From contig JAFWUI010000008.1 in the NCBI GenBank assembly GCA_017524145.1, positions 1 through 55,004 of the forward strand: 55,004 nucleotides of DNA, written 5' to 3'. Within the stretch, counting starts at the first letter, position 1; the number at the start of each line of letters is the position of its first letter. A program made the position numbers and the translations under genes. Under the pieces are notes generated by a model. The model saw nothing but the letters and a program-made list of their open reading frames with translations, ran no database searches and was not told the origin of the DNA. Shown here piece after piece: positions 35,243-44,252 of this stretch. The stretch is from Oxalobacter sp. (lineage in GTDB: Bacteria; Pseudomonadota; Gammaproteobacteria; Burkholderiales; Burkholderiaceae_D).

Positions 35243-37648
35243 ATGACTTCAAATGAAATTCAGCAGTCTAGGCTGCCATTGCTCCCGCTGAGGGATGTGG
35301 TTGTCTTCCCGCATATGGTCATTCCGCTGTTTGTTGGGCGAGTCAAGTCCATCCGTGCGCTGGAGCAGGCCATGGAAAATGGCAAGAGCATTATGCTTGC
35401 CGCACAGAAATCGGCTGCAAAAGATGATCCAGCCGTTGAGGATATTTATGAAATCGGTTGTCAGGCAAACCTGCTCCAGATGCTGAGGTTGCCTGATGGA
35501 ACGGTGAAGGTACTGGTGGAAGGGGTATGCCGTGCGCGTATTTCCAGTATTGCGTCTGATGATGACTGCCTGTATGCAGATATTCTGCCAATCGCATCTG
35601 CCAACACCAGCACACCGGAAATGGAAGCTTTGAAGCGTGCGGTCATTGAACAGTTTGACCAGTATGTCAAACTCAACAAAAAGATTCCGAAAGAAGTGGT
35701 TGCTTCTTTGGCATCCATTGAAGACCACGGGCGTTTTGCGGATTCTGTTGCTGCCCATCTGCCTTTAAAGCTTGAGCAGAAGCAGACCATCCTGGAAACC
35801 CATAATATTGCAGACCGTCTGGAATATCTGCTGGAACAGGTTGAGGGTGAGCTTGATATCATCCAGGTCGAGAAACGCATCCATGGCCGCGTCAAACGCC
35901 AGATGGAGAAATCCCAGCGTGAATACTATCTGAACGAACAGGTCAAGGCGATCCAGAAAGAACTGGGCGAAGGAGAAGACGGCACTGACTTTGAAGAGCT
36001 TGAGAAAAAAATCACAGCTGCCAGGATGCCGAAAGAAGCCCGTGACAAAGCCATGGGTGAACTGAAAAAACTCAAGAGTATGTCTCCGATGTCGGCTGAG
36101 GCAACGGTGGTCCGTAACTATATCGATACACTGGTTTCCCTGCCTTGGCGGAAGAAATCTAAAGTCAGCAATGATTTGGTGAAGGCAGAGAAAGTGCTGG
36201 AAGGCGACCACTATGGTCTGGAAAAAGTCAAGGAACGCATCCTCGAATATCTGGCTGTCCAGCAGCGGGTTGACCGTGTCAAGGCGCCAATCCTGTGCTT
36301 CGTAGGACCTCCAGGGGTCGGTAAGACTTCCTTGGGGCAGTCCATCGCCCGTGCAACCAACCGTAAATATGTCCGGATGGCATTGGGCGGGATGCGTGAT
36401 GAAGCGGAAATCCGTGGACATCGCCGTACCTATATCGGTTCCATGCCTGGCAAGATCCTTCAGAACCTTGCCAAGGTCGGTGTCCGTAATCCATTGTTCC
36501 TGTTGGACGAAGTGGACAAGATTGGCGCTGATTTCAGGGGCGATCCTGCAGCTGCCTTACTGGAAGTGCTTGATCCTGAACAGAATCATGCGTTCTCTGA
36601 CCATTATGTCGAAGTGGATTTCGACCTGTCGGATGTGATGTTCATTGCGACATCGAATTCCTACAATATCCCGCCGGCGTTGCTTGACAGGATGGAAGTC
36701 ATCAACCTGTCCAGTTATACCGAGGATGAAAAGACCAATATCGCCTTGCGTTACCTGTTGCCGAAGCAGATGGACCGCAATGGTCTGAAAGCGTCTGAAC
36801 TGGGCATCAGTGAAGCGGCAATCCGCGACATCATCCGTTATTACACGCGGGAAGCCGGTGTCCGTGCGTTGGAGCGGGAGATTTCCAAAATCTGCCGTAA
36901 GGTCGTCAAGACATTGCTGTTGAAGAAACAGACCAGGAAGGTTTCGGTTACCCCGAAAAACCTGGATAAATACCTGGGAGTCCGTCAGTTTGACTTTGGC
37001 GTTGCTGAAAAAGAAAACCGGGTTGGTGAGGTGACCGGGTTGGCATGGACAGAAGTCGGCGGTGAACTGCTGACCATTGAGGCGGTGACGGTTCCCGGTA
37101 AGGGCAATATCCTGAGGACAGGGACATTGGGCGATGTCATGAAAGAATCCATTGAGGCAGCACGTACGGTTGTCCGTAGCCGGGCAAGCCGTTTGGGTAT
37201 CAAGGATGAAGCTTTCGAGAAGAAAGATATCCATATCCATGTTCCAGAAGGTGCAACACCGAAAGACGGCCCTTCTGCAGGGATTTCGATGACGACTGCA
37301 TTGGTTTCCAGTTTTACTGGCATTCCTGTCCGTGCTGATGTTGCGATGACCGGTGAAATCACCCTGCGGGGAGAAGTCCTGCCAATCGGTGGCTTGAAGG
37401 AAAAACTGCTGGCGGCATTGCGGGGAGGCATCAAGAAAGTCATCATCCCTCAGCAGAACGTCAAGGATCTGGCGGAGATTCCAGACAACGTCAAGAACAA
37501 TCTGGAAATCATTCCGGTCAAATGGATTGATACGGTACTGGAAACCGCTTTGGAACGGATGCCAGAGATTACTTCAGAGACAGAAGTACTGGTAGCGGTC
37601 CCTGAAAAGAAAGATCCAGAAGGTTCAGGGATGACGGCAACCCACTGA
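35243..37648 (+). CDS. lon: ATP-dependent protease La
   Basis: 801 residues, normal for LonA. It degrades misfolded and regulatory proteins in the cytoplasm. The N-terminal substrate domain (RLPLLPLRDVVVFPHMVIPL) covers ~1-300. The AAA+ domain has Walker A GPPGVGKTSLGQS and Walker B NPLFLLDEVDKIG. The C-terminal protease domain has the Ser-Lys dyad in PKDGPSAGISMTTAL (Ser) and GGLKEKLLAALRGG (Lys). It is followed by a strong terminator. Confidence 0.98.
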   Translation: MTSNEIQQSRLPLLPLRDVVVFPHMVIPLFVGRVKSIRALEQAMENGKSIMLAAQKSAAKDDPAVEDIYEIGCQANLLQMLRLPDGTVKVLVEGVCRARISSIASDDDCLYADILPIASANTSTPEMEALKRAVIEQFDQYVKLNKKIPKEVVASLASIEDHGRFADSVAAHLPLKLEQKQTILETHNIADRLEYLLEQVEGELDIIQVEKRIHGRVKRQMEKSQREYYLNEQVKAIQKELGEGEDGTDFEELEKKITAARMPKEARDKAMGELKKLKSMSPMSAEATVVRNYIDTLVSLPWRKKSKVSNDLVKAEKVLEGDHYGLEKVKERILEYLAVQQRVDRVKAPILCFVGPPGVGKTSLGQSIARATNRKYVRMALGGMRDEAEIRGHRRTYIGSMPGKILQNLAKVGVRNPLFLLDEVDKIGADFRGDPAAALLEVLDPEQNHAFSDHYVEVDFDLSDVMFIATSNSYNIPPALLDRMEVINLSSYTEDEKTNIALRYLLPKQMDRNGLKASELGISEAAIRDIIRYYTREAGVRALEREISKICRKVVKTLLLKKQTRKVSVTPKNLDKYLGVRQFDFGVAEKENRVGEVTGLAWTEVGGELLTIEAVTVPGKGNILRTGTLGDVMKESIEAARTVVRSRASRLGIKDEAFEKKDIHIHVPEGATPKDGPSAGISMTTALVSSFTGIPVRADVAMTGEITLRGEVLPIGGLKEKLLAALRGGIKKVIIPQQNVKDLAEIPDNVKNNLEIIPVKWIDTVLETALERMPEITSETEVLVAVPEKKDPEGSGMTATH

Positions 37649-37674
37649 CCTGTTTTTCAGTAAAAACCATCTGT

Positions 37675-37722
37675 CAGGCTGAATGTTTCCTGTCAAGGAA
37701 GTGTTCAGCCTGATTCTTTTTT
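37675..37722 (+). terminator. Intrinsic terminator of lon
   Basis: CAGGCTGAA (37675-37683) pairs with TTCAGCCTG (37704-37712). An inner TTTCC/AGGAA stem extends it, and ATTCTTTTTT follows. It lies 27 bp after the lon stop and just beyond the convergent nnr gene, whose transcripts could also be stopped by it. Confidence 0.75.
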
Positions 37723-37735
37723 GCGGAACCAGTTT

Positions 37736-39250
37736 TCAGCGGGTAATCAGGCTGTTCAGGATTGTCCGGGCAACAGGAGCCAGTTCACTGGCCAGGATGC
37801 CGGTGTAGCCTTTCAGTTTTTCTGCAATGCTGTCAGCGGCTTTACCGTGAATCCATACTGCGCCTAGCGCTGCTTCAAAAGGTGTCCAACCTTGGGCAAG
37901 CAGGGCGCCGACCATACCTGTCAGGACATCCCCTGTCCCAGCAGTTGCCAGTCCAGGATTGCCGGTTGGGTTGATGGAGAACCGTCCATCAGGTGTTGCA
38001 ATGATGGTTCCAGAACCTTTTAAGACCGCAACAGCATTGAATTTGGAAGCCAATGAAAGGGCTGATTGGATACGGCTGTTCTGGACAGTGGCTGTATCGG
38101 TTTTCAACAGCCTTGCTGCTTCCAATGGATGTGGTGTGATGATGGAAGGATGCTTCCGGTACATCAGCAGCTGTTCAAGGTCGCTGTCTTCCGCAATGTT
38201 GTTCAGGGCATCAGCATCCAAGACAACCGTCTGGCTGGATTGAAGGATCTGCTGCAGGTAATCTTTAGCAACCAGGGAACGCCCCAATCCTGGTCCTATG
38301 GCAAAGACATCTGATGCAAAGTCAAAATGATGGGCTGTACGTAACATGACTTCCGGACAGATTGGGTCAACAATAGGGGCGTTCTTCAGGTAAACCGCAT
38401 AACAGAGCCCGGTTCCCATCATCAGGGCTGTCCTTGAAGCCAGAGTGAGTGCGCCTCCCATTCCTTCATCACCGCCTAAAATCGCCAGCCGTCCATAAGA
38501 GCCTTTATGGGAATCATGCTGGCGTGGTCTGAGGAATTGCCTGAAAGAATCCGGTGAGTTCAGGAAAGAAACCGATGGGATGAAATGCTGTTCTGCAACA
38601 TCAAGATTGGCAAGATGCACTTCACCGGCATAATCGCGTCCTTTTGCGGTATGGAGGCCAGGTTTATCACAGATGAAGGTGATGGTGTGGGTTGCCTTTA
38701 CAGCAGTCATGTCTGCACTGACGATTGTACCGGTGTCAGCATCCAGTCCACTTGGCACATCCAGTGCAAGGACGGGGCAATCGAAATGGTTCACAAGGTC
38801 AACCAGCTTTTTCAGGTTGCCTGTCAGTCCTTCACGTAATCCGATACCGAAAATACCATCGACGACCAATGCCCATGTCTGCTTTGCCAGCTTTTCAAAT
38901 GTGGTTTTGAGAGAAAGGGCATCTTCCCAAAGAACCGGGCTTTTGACAGCCTTCTGCATCGCCTGTTTGGCTTCTTCTGAAGGGTTTTTCCTGTTCAGGA
39001 CTAAAAGGACAGAAACTGGAAAGCCCTCATTGGCGAGGTTGGCTGCCATCTCAAGGGCATCACCGCCGTTGTTGCCTGGTCCTGCCAGTACCAGCACCCT
39101 GTCTGCAGAACCCGGTGTTTTTGCAAGGATGCCTTTGGCAAGGTCAGAGGCTGCTTTGCCTGCCCGTTGCATGAGGGTTCCTGTTGGAAGACTGTCTAAG
39201 GCAGATTTTTCAATGATGCGTACTGCATCGATGGAATAGAGGGCGTTCAT
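37736..39250 (-). CDS. nnr: Bifunctional NAD(P)HX epimerase / ADP-dependent NAD(P)HX dehydratase
   Basis: 504 residues with the YjeF N-terminal epimerase fused to the C-terminal kinase-like dehydratase. It repairs hydrated NADH and NADPH. The epimerase half shows VLVLAGPGNNGGDALEMAAN and VLALDVPSGLDADTG; the dehydratase half shows SHKGSYGRLAILGGDEGMGG, GPGLGRSLVAKDY, VVLDADALNNI and NPGLATAGTGDVLTGMVGAL. Size and domain order are standard. It is a single gene with its own promoter region. Confidence 0.95.
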   Translation of the reverse strand: MNALYSIDAVRIIEKSALDSLPTGTLMQRAGKAASDLAKGILAKTPGSADRVLVLAGPGNNGGDALEMAANLANEGFPVSVLLVLNRKNPSEEAKQAMQKAVKSPVLWEDALSLKTTFEKLAKQTWALVVDGIFGIGLREGLTGNLKKLVDLVNHFDCPVLALDVPSGLDADTGTIVSADMTAVKATHTITFICDKPGLHTAKGRDYAGEVHLANLDVAEQHFIPSVSFLNSPDSFRQFLRPRQHDSHKGSYGRLAILGGDEGMGGALTLASRTALMMGTGLCYAVYLKNAPIVDPICPEVMLRTAHHFDFASDVFAIGPGLGRSLVAKDYLQQILQSSQTVVLDADALNNIAEDSDLEQLLMYRKHPSIITPHPLEAARLLKTDTATVQNSRIQSALSLASKFNAVAVLKGSGTIIATPDGRFSINPTGNPGLATAGTGDVLTGMVGALLAQGWTPFEAALGAVWIHGKAADSIAEKLKGYTGILASELAPVARTILNSLITR

Positions 39251-39284
39251 AATGGAAAAGGGATTCAGGAAAAAAGTCTCTTGT

Positions 39285-39301
39285 TTATCTTGTCAAGATA
39301 A
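39285..39301. promoter_or_regulatory. 17-bp palindrome upstream of rpsB
   Basis: TTATCTTG-T-CAAGATAA is a perfect 8-1-8 inverted repeat in the 270-bp gap between nnr and rpsB, 34 bp from the nnr start and about 95 bp upstream of the rpsB -10 candidate. It is a possible operator for the nnr side or a chance palindrome. Confidence 0.25.
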
Positions 39302-39394
39302 CTTAAAACACAGAAAAAAGTTGGAATTCTGATAATTCCGTCTGATTTTGGGCAAGTTTTCTGGGATTTGCTTTATGAGAGTCTGTTTTTTCAG

Positions 39395-39400
39395 TACAAT
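39395..39400 (+). promoter_or_regulatory. Possible -10 box of the rpsB operon
   Basis: TACAAT fits a -10 element. No good -35 lies 16-18 bases before it (TTGCTT at 39368 is 21 bases off). The start of the major ribosomal/cell-envelope operon would then be near 39407, giving a leader of about 115 bases that contains the hairpin at 39450. Confidence 0.3.
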
Positions 39401-39449
39401 AACTGGCTCTTGAGATGATTCAAGGCATTATTTTTTAACATGAAATCGC

Positions 39450-39496
39450 GAATCCGGCCTGAAAGGGTGCCCCAACAGGGGTTCTTGGGCGGATTC
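39450..39496 (+). promoter_or_regulatory. Structured rpsB leader (candidate S2 autoregulatory RNA)
   Basis: GAATCCG (39450-39456) pairs with CGGATTC (39490-39496), seven perfect pairs. Inside, CCCC (39470-39473) and GGGG (39478-39481) form a second stem with an AACA loop. The structure sits 15-70 bases before the S2 start codon, ending 14 bases before the GGAG ribosome site at 39511. Ribosomal protein S2 autoregulates through its leader in gammaproteobacteria; whether this is a related element is unproven. Confidence 0.45.
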
Positions 39497-39520
39497 AAGA
39501 CCTTAACCCTGGAGATGATT

Positions 39521-40249
39521 ATGTCCGTAACCATGCGTGAAATGCTCGAAGCTGGTGTTCATTTCGGTCACCAGACCCGCTTCTGGAACCCAAAGATGGC
39601 TCCTTACATCTTTGGTCACCGTAACAAAATCCACATCATCAATCTGGAAAAGACCTTGGCGATGTACAACGAAGCGATGAACTATATCCGTCAGTTGTCT
39701 GCCAACCGTGGCACTATCCTGATGGTCGGCACCAAGAGACAGGCACGTGACATTATTGCTGCTGAAGCACAGCGTGCAGGTCTGCCATACGTTGACCAGC
39801 GTTGGCTGGGCGGTATGCTGACGAATTTCAAGACCATCCGGACTTCCATCAAACGCCTGAAAGACATGGAAGCTGCCATCGAAGACGGTACCGTTGACAA
39901 GATGAGCAAGAAAGAAGGTCTGCTGTTCCAGCGCGAAGTTGCAAAACTGCAGAAAGCGATTGGCGGTATCAAGGATATGGGTGGCCTGCCTGACGCCATC
40001 TTTGTTGTAGATGTCGGTTATCACAAAGGTGCTGTCACTGAAGCCGCTAAGCTGGGTATCCCTGTTATCGGTGTTGTTGATACCAACCATTCCCCAGACG
40101 GCATTGCCTATGTCATTCCTGGCAATGACGATTCTTCCAAGGCTATCCAGCTGTATGCACGTGGTGTGGCTGATGCTGTCCTGGAAGGCCGTGCAAGTGC
40201 CATGCAGGAAGTGATTGAAGCTGCAAAAGAAGGCGCTGACGCTGAATAA
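39521..40249 (+). CDS. rpsB: 30S ribosomal protein S2
   Basis: 242 residues from ATG 39521, preceded by GGAG at 39511; the longer open frame from 39440 runs through the leader and is not real. [20 protein letters not shown] is the classical S2 N-terminus, and [19 protein letters not shown] plus [20 protein letters not shown] are later conserved blocks. S2 completes late 30S assembly and helps S1 bind. First gene of the supercluster, with tsf next. Confidence 0.98.
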   Translation: MSVTMREMLEAGVHFGHQTRFWNPKMAPYIFGHRNKIHIINLEKTLAMYNEAMNYIRQLSANRGTILMVGTKRQARDIIAAEAQRAGLPYVDQRWLGGMLTNFKTIRTSIKRLKDMEAAIEDGTVDKMSKKEGLLFQREVAKLQKAIGGIKDMGGLPDAIFVVDVGYHKGAVTEAAKLGIPVIGVVDTNHSPDGIAYVIPGNDDSSKAIQLYARGVADAVLEGRASAMQEVIEAAKEGADAE

Positions 40250-40263
40250 GGCATTCAAATGAG

Positions 40264-40328
40264 GCAGGTTCCCCTTGCTTGGCAGGCAGGGAATCTGCTG
40301 GGATTTCAGACTTGGGGATACAGTCCCC
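40264..40328 (+). promoter_or_regulatory. Two intercistronic hairpins between rpsB and tsf
   Basis: GCAGGTTCCC (40264-40273) pairs with GGGAATCTGC (40289-40298) with one G-U pair; then GGGGA (40314-40318) pairs with TCCCC (40324-40328). The first could attenuate or process the rpsB-tsf transcript; no T-run makes it a weak terminator. The AAGGAG ribosome site of tsf starts 5 bases after the second stem. Confidence 0.45.
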
Positions 40329-40345
40329 TTATCAAGGAGAAAACA

Positions 40346-41254
40346 ATGGCTGTCATTACAGCAAAAATGGTCGCTCAGTTGCGTGCTAAAACCGATGCAC
40401 CTATGATGGAATGCAAGAAGGCACTGACGGAAGCAGATGGCGACATGCAGAAGGCAGAAGATATCCTGCGCGTCAAGCTGGGCAACAAGGCAACCAAGGC
40501 ATCCAGCCGCATTGCAGCTGAAGGCGTTATCGCTGTCAGCGTCAATGATGGTGTTGCTGCGATTGTTGAGGTCAACTGCGAAACTGACTTTGTCACCAAG
40601 AATCCAGATTTCATTGGTCTGGCATCTTCCTGTGCAAAACTGGTTGCCGACAAGGCACCGGCAGATGTTGCTGCACTCTCTGCTCTGGATCTGGATGGCA
40701 AGAGCGTTGAAGCAACCCGTACCGAACTGGTTGGCCGTATCGGTGAAAATATGTCTATCCGCCGTTTTGACCGTGTCCAGACCAATGCAAAGATTGCTTC
40801 TTACCTGCATGGTACCCGTATCGGTGTCATCGTTGAATATGAAGGCGATGACCCGCAGGTCGGCAAGGATGTTGCAATGCATATTGCAGCTATGAAACCG
40901 GTTGCGCTGTCTTCTGAACAGGTTGATCCTGCATTGATTGAACGTGAACGCGGTATTGCTGCACAGAAAGCAGAAGAAGATTCCGCAAAAGCAGTTGCTG
41001 CAGGCAAGAAGGCGCAGTCTCCAGAAATCATTGCACGCCGTATCGAAGGTTCTGTACAGAAATTCCTGAAAGAAGTTTCCCTGTTGAACCAGCCGTTTGT
41101 CAAAAATGACAAACAGTCTGTTGCTCAGATGCTGAAAGATAAGAATACAGTTGTAAAATCCTATAAACTGTATGTTGTCGGTGAAGGCATCGAGAAAAAG
41201 GCCGATGACTTCGCGGCAGAGGTCGCAGCTCAGATGGCAGCGGCAAAAGCCTAA
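40346..41254 (+). CDS. tsf: Elongation factor Ts
   Basis: 302 residues from ATG 40346 with AAGGAG at 40334-40339; upstream extension to 40259 crosses the hairpins. [20 protein letters not shown] and [14 protein letters not shown] are the N-terminal UBA-like block; [15 protein letters not shown] is the EF-Ts signature 2. It exchanges GDP for GTP on EF-Tu. The core and coiled-coil domains look complete. Confidence 0.98.
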   Translation: MAVITAKMVAQLRAKTDAPMMECKKALTEADGDMQKAEDILRVKLGNKATKASSRIAAEGVIAVSVNDGVAAIVEVNCETDFVTKNPDFIGLASSCAKLVADKAPADVAALSALDLDGKSVEATRTELVGRIGENMSIRRFDRVQTNAKIASYLHGTRIGVIVEYEGDDPQVGKDVAMHIAAMKPVALSSEQVDPALIERERGIAAQKAEEDSAKAVAAGKKAQSPEIIARRIEGSVQKFLKEVSLLNQPFVKNDKQSVAQMLKDKNTVVKSYKLYVVGEGIEKKADDFAAEVAAQMAAAKA

Positions 41255-41263
41255 GTCTCTGGA

Positions 41264-41285
41264 ACGGACCGAAAGGTCCGTTTTT
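41264..41285 (+). terminator. Intrinsic terminator after tsf
   Basis: ACGGACC-GAAA-GGTCCGT is a perfect 7-bp stem with a stable GNRA-type tetraloop, followed by TTTT, ten bases after the tsf stop. It separates rpsB-tsf from pyrH, though read-through is common at this site in other bacteria. Confidence 0.75.
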
Positions 41286-41335
41286 CAGATGTGCAGGAAG
41301 TTGACTGTTGGTACTGTTTGCAAAGGAGTCAGAAA

Positions 41336-42052
41336 ATGGCGGGTCCAGTCTATAAACGGGTATTGCTGAAACTTTCCGGTGAAGCGTTGATGGGGGAAGA
41401 CCAGTTTGGCATCAACCGGGCCTCTATCGAAAGTATGGTCAAGGATGTGATTGAAGCCACCCAACTGGGAGTTGAAATGGCGATTGTCATTGGTGGTGGA
41501 AATATTTTCCGTGGTGTAGCTCCTGGTGCAAAAGGGATGGACCGTGCGACAGCAGACTATATGGGTATGCTTGCAACAGTCATCAATTCATTGGCATTGT
41601 CTGATTCCCTGCGCCAAGCTGGGATTACGACCCGTGTCATGTCTGCAATCGGGATTGAGCAGGTTGTTGAATCCTATGTCAGGCCCAAGGCACTCCAATA
41701 TCTTGAAGAAGGCAAGGTTGTTGTTTTTGCGGCTGGGACAGGCAATCTTTTCTTTACAACAGATACAGCTGCTGCGTTGCGTGGCGCAGAAATCGGGGCG
41801 GAACTGGTCTTGAAGGCAACCAAGGTGGATGGCGTCTATACTGCTGATCCGATGAAAGACCCCAATGCAGTCCGTTATTCCAGCATTACATTTGACGAAG
41901 CGATTGAAAAGCATCTGGAAGTGATGGATGCTGCTGCCTTCGCTTTATGCAGAGACCAGAAACTGCCAATCAAGGTGTTCTCCATCCTGAAACCTGGTGC
42001 CTTGAAGCGGGTGCTGATGGGCGAGGACGAAGGGACCTTGGTTCATGTTTGA
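41336..42052 (+). CDS. pyrH: Uridylate kinase
   Basis: 238 residues from ATG 41336 with AAAGGAG at 41322-41328. It phosphorylates UMP to UDP and is a hexamer of the amino acid kinase fold. [35 protein letters not shown] and the [14 protein letters not shown] block are characteristic. Normal length; the neighbours tsf and frr are conserved. Confidence 0.98.
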   Translation: MAGPVYKRVLLKLSGEALMGEDQFGINRASIESMVKDVIEATQLGVEMAIVIGGGNIFRGVAPGAKGMDRATADYMGMLATVINSLALSDSLRQAGITTRVMSAIGIEQVVESYVRPKALQYLEEGKVVVFAAGTGNLFFTTDTAAALRGAEIGAELVLKATKVDGVYTADPMKDPNAVRYSSITFDEAIEKHLEVMDAAAFALCRDQKLPIKVFSILKPGALKRVLMGEDEGTLVHV

Positions 42053-42063
42053 AATTGAACCGT

Positions 42064-42069
42064 TATAAT
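42064..42069 (+). promoter_or_regulatory. Perfect TATAAT upstream of frr
   Basis: A consensus -10 hexamer lies 38 bases before the frr ATG, 11 bases after the pyrH stop. The -35 is poor (nearest TTGGTT at 42038, spacing 20), so it may give only a weak internal promoter for frr and the genes behind it. Confidence 0.35.
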
Positions 42070-42107
42070 TACGCTTTTCTACAGTCAGTCCAGTAAAAGG
42101 ATTCCAG

Positions 42108-42668
42108 ATGAATATTTCTGAAGTAAAGAAAAACGCCGAAACGAAAATGTCCAAGTCAGTTGATTCCCTGAAGACCGATTTGGCGAAAGTCCGTACAGGT
42201 CGTGCCAATCCTGGCATCCTTGACCATGTCCAGGTTGATTACTATGGCAATCCGACACCCATCAACCAGGTTGCCAACATTACCTTGATTGATGGACGTA
42301 CCATTTCTGTCCAGCCATGGGAAAAGAAGATGGTCAATGCAGTGGAAAAAGCGATACGTGATTCTGACCTGGGACTGAATCCTTCTTCTGTCGGTGATAT
42401 TGTCCGTGTCCCAATGCCACCATTGACTGAAGAACGCCGCAAGGAAATGGTCAAGTTGGTCAAGACGGAAGGGGAAGATGCGAAGATTGCTGTGCGTAAT
42501 ATCCGCCGTGATGCCAATGAAGCCCTGAAAAAGATGGTCAAGGACAAGACCTGTTCGGAAGATGATGAACGCCATGCGCAGGATGACATCCAGAAACTGA
42601 CTGACAAGTATGTCAAGCAGATTGATGCGTTGCTGGTCGAAAAAGAAAAAGAAGTGATGACCGTCTGA
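42108..42668 (+). CDS. frr: Ribosome recycling factor
   Basis: 186 residues, standard for RRF. It splits post-termination ribosomes with [37 protein letters not shown] and [15 protein letters not shown] are the typical helical and beta-barrel blocks. It follows pyrH by 55 bp, and the uppS start lies 25 bp downstream. Confidence 0.98.
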   Translation: MNISEVKKNAETKMSKSVDSLKTDLAKVRTGRANPGILDHVQVDYYGNPTPINQVANITLIDGRTISVQPWEKKMVNAVEKAIRDSDLGLNPSSVGDIVRVPMPPLTEERRKEMVKLVKTEGEDAKIAVRNIRRDANEALKKMVKDKTCSEDDERHAQDDIQKLTDKYVKQIDALLVEKEKEVMTV

Positions 42669-42693
42669 CGGATCCGAATTTCCGGATATATCC

Positions 42694-43437
42694 GTGAATA
42701 CTGCTTCCTGTTCCGTATCTCCACATCCAGTGCTTCCCCAGCACATTGCCATCGTGATGGATGGCAATGGGCGTTGGGCAAAGAAGCGTTTCCTTCCCCG
42801 TGTTGCAGGCCATGCAAAAGGGGTTGAGGCAGTCCGCCGTACCATTGAAGCATGCCTTGCCTGGAAAATCCCTTATCTCACCGTATTTGCCTTCAGCTCA
42901 GAAAATTGGCGGCGGCCCACAGAAGAAGTCAGTTTCCTGATGGAGCTCTTCCTCTCCACTGTCCGTAAGGAAGCAGTCCGGTTGCATCGGCATAATATCC
43001 GTCTGCGTGTTATCGGTGATTTGGATGGGTTCAATGATACTCTGCGTGAAGCGATCAGGCAGGCAGAAGAATTGACGGCTGGCAATACTGCCATGACATT
43101 TACCGTATGTGCCAATTATGGTGGTCAGTGGGATATCCTTCAGGCGGTAAGGAAAATGGCAAAGGCAGGCATTGCAGGAGAAAATATCACTCAGGAAAGT
43201 CTGGCATCTCATCTTGCGCTTTCCTATATGCCGGATCCCGATCTCTTTATCCGGACAGGTGGGGAAAAAAGGATTTCAAATTTCCTGCTTTGGCAGCTTG
43301 CTTATACCGAGCTGTATTTCACTGAGACGTTCTGGCCTGATTTCAATCAGGCTGAGCTGGAAAAGGCGCTTGCCTGTTTCCAGACGCGGGAAAGGCGTTT
43401 CGGTCAGACAAGTGAACAATTGGTGAAACCATGTTGA
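42694..43437 (+). CDS. uppS: Undecaprenyl diphosphate synthase
   Basis: 247 residues from GTG 42694. It extends farnesyl diphosphate to the C55 carrier used for peptidoglycan and O-antigen synthesis. HIAIVMDGNGRWAKKR carries the catalytic aspartate, TVFAFSSENWRRP binds substrate, and DLFIRTGGEKRISNFLLWQL is the C-terminal signature. The last codons overlap the cdsA start by 7 bases, so translation is probably coupled. Confidence 0.97.
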   Translation: MNTASCSVSPHPVLPQHIAIVMDGNGRWAKKRFLPRVAGHAKGVEAVRRTIEACLAWKIPYLTVFAFSSENWRRPTEEVSFLMELFLSTVRKEAVRLHRHNIRLRVIGDLDGFNDTLREAIRQAEELTAGNTAMTFTVCANYGGQWDILQAVRKMAKAGIAGENITQESLASHLALSYMPDPDLFIRTGGEKRISNFLLWQLAYTELYFTETFWPDFNQAELEKALACFQTRERRFGQTSEQLVKPC

Positions 43438-44249
43438 AACAGCGCGTTATAACCGCCGTCTGTCTGGCGGCAGTCCTTTTCCTGATTTTATGGTCAGGCA
43501 GCAGTTTCCTGTTCGGGGTGTTTCTATTGGTTTTCTTTGGAGCGGCTTCGTGGGAGAATGCCCGGCTGTTCAATAATAACCAGCCTATGTTGTCAGGTGC
43601 AGTTGCCTGTCTGGTATTTGCGGGGGCAGCTTATTTCCTGACCGTCAGGGAGTACATCTGGCTGGCGATGATTGGCTGCGCTATCTGGGGTGTCTTCCTG
43701 ATTCCAGCATTGTTCAGCAGGATGCCGGCGTTGGGAACGCCTTTCAATACAGTCTGCCAATGGATTTACTGGTTCTCAGTCCTTTGCAGTGTCCTTTCTG
43801 TCTGGGTACTTTACCGTAAATCGGTGTTCTTCCTGCTTTCTGTATTGGTTGTCATCTGGTTGGCAGATATCGGTGCCTATTTTGCAGGCAGGACTTTTGG
43901 CAAGCATAAACTGGCCCCTTCGATTTCTCCAGGAAAAACTTGGGAAGGTGTTGCTGGTGGTGTCATTGCTGTTCTGATAGCAGGGGTTGTCACAGTCCTC
44001 GCCTCTCCTGAACAGGATAATATTGCTGTTTCGGTTTATAACCGGTATGGATGGATAGGCATGGTTGCCAGTCTGGTTGTACTGGTTGCCTTGAGCATCT
44101 TGGGTGACCTGCTGGAATCCAAACTGAAACGCCGTGTCGGCATGAAAGACAGCAGTAACCTGCTGCCGGGGCATGGTGGAGTCCTTGACCGGATTGATTC
44201 AGTGATTCCGACTTTGCCTGTTGCACTTTTATTGGGATTGTGGCTGTAA
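43431..44249 (+). CDS. cdsA: Phosphatidate cytidylyltransferase
   Basis: 272 residues, an inner membrane enzyme that makes CDP-diacylglycerol for all phospholipids. Hydrophobic helices cover most of the protein. The catalytic and family signature is at the C-terminal half: DIGAYFAGRTFGKHKLAPS, SPGKTWEGVAGG, then LGDLLESKLKRRVGMKDSSN and LPGHGGVLDRIDSV. The start overlaps the uppS stop by 7 bases, and dxr follows 3 bp later. Confidence 0.97.
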   Translation: MLKQRVITAVCLAAVLFLILWSGSSFLFGVFLLVFFGAASWENARLFNNNQPMLSGAVACLVFAGAAYFLTVREYIWLAMIGCAIWGVFLIPALFSRMPALGTPFNTVCQWIYWFSVLCSVLSVWVLYRKSVFFLLSVLVVIWLADIGAYFAGRTFGKHKLAPSISPGKTWEGVAGGVIAVLIAGVVTVLASPEQDNIAVSVYNRYGWIGMVASLVVLVALSILGDLLESKLKRRVGMKDSSNLLPGHGGVLDRIDSVIPTLPVALLLGLWL

Positions 44250-44252
44250 ATC

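Noticed and set aside
39503-40882. Long antisense open frame (459 codons) across rpsB and tsf
   Set aside because: It lies opposite two essential, highly conserved genes; no family signature; a shadow of their codon use.
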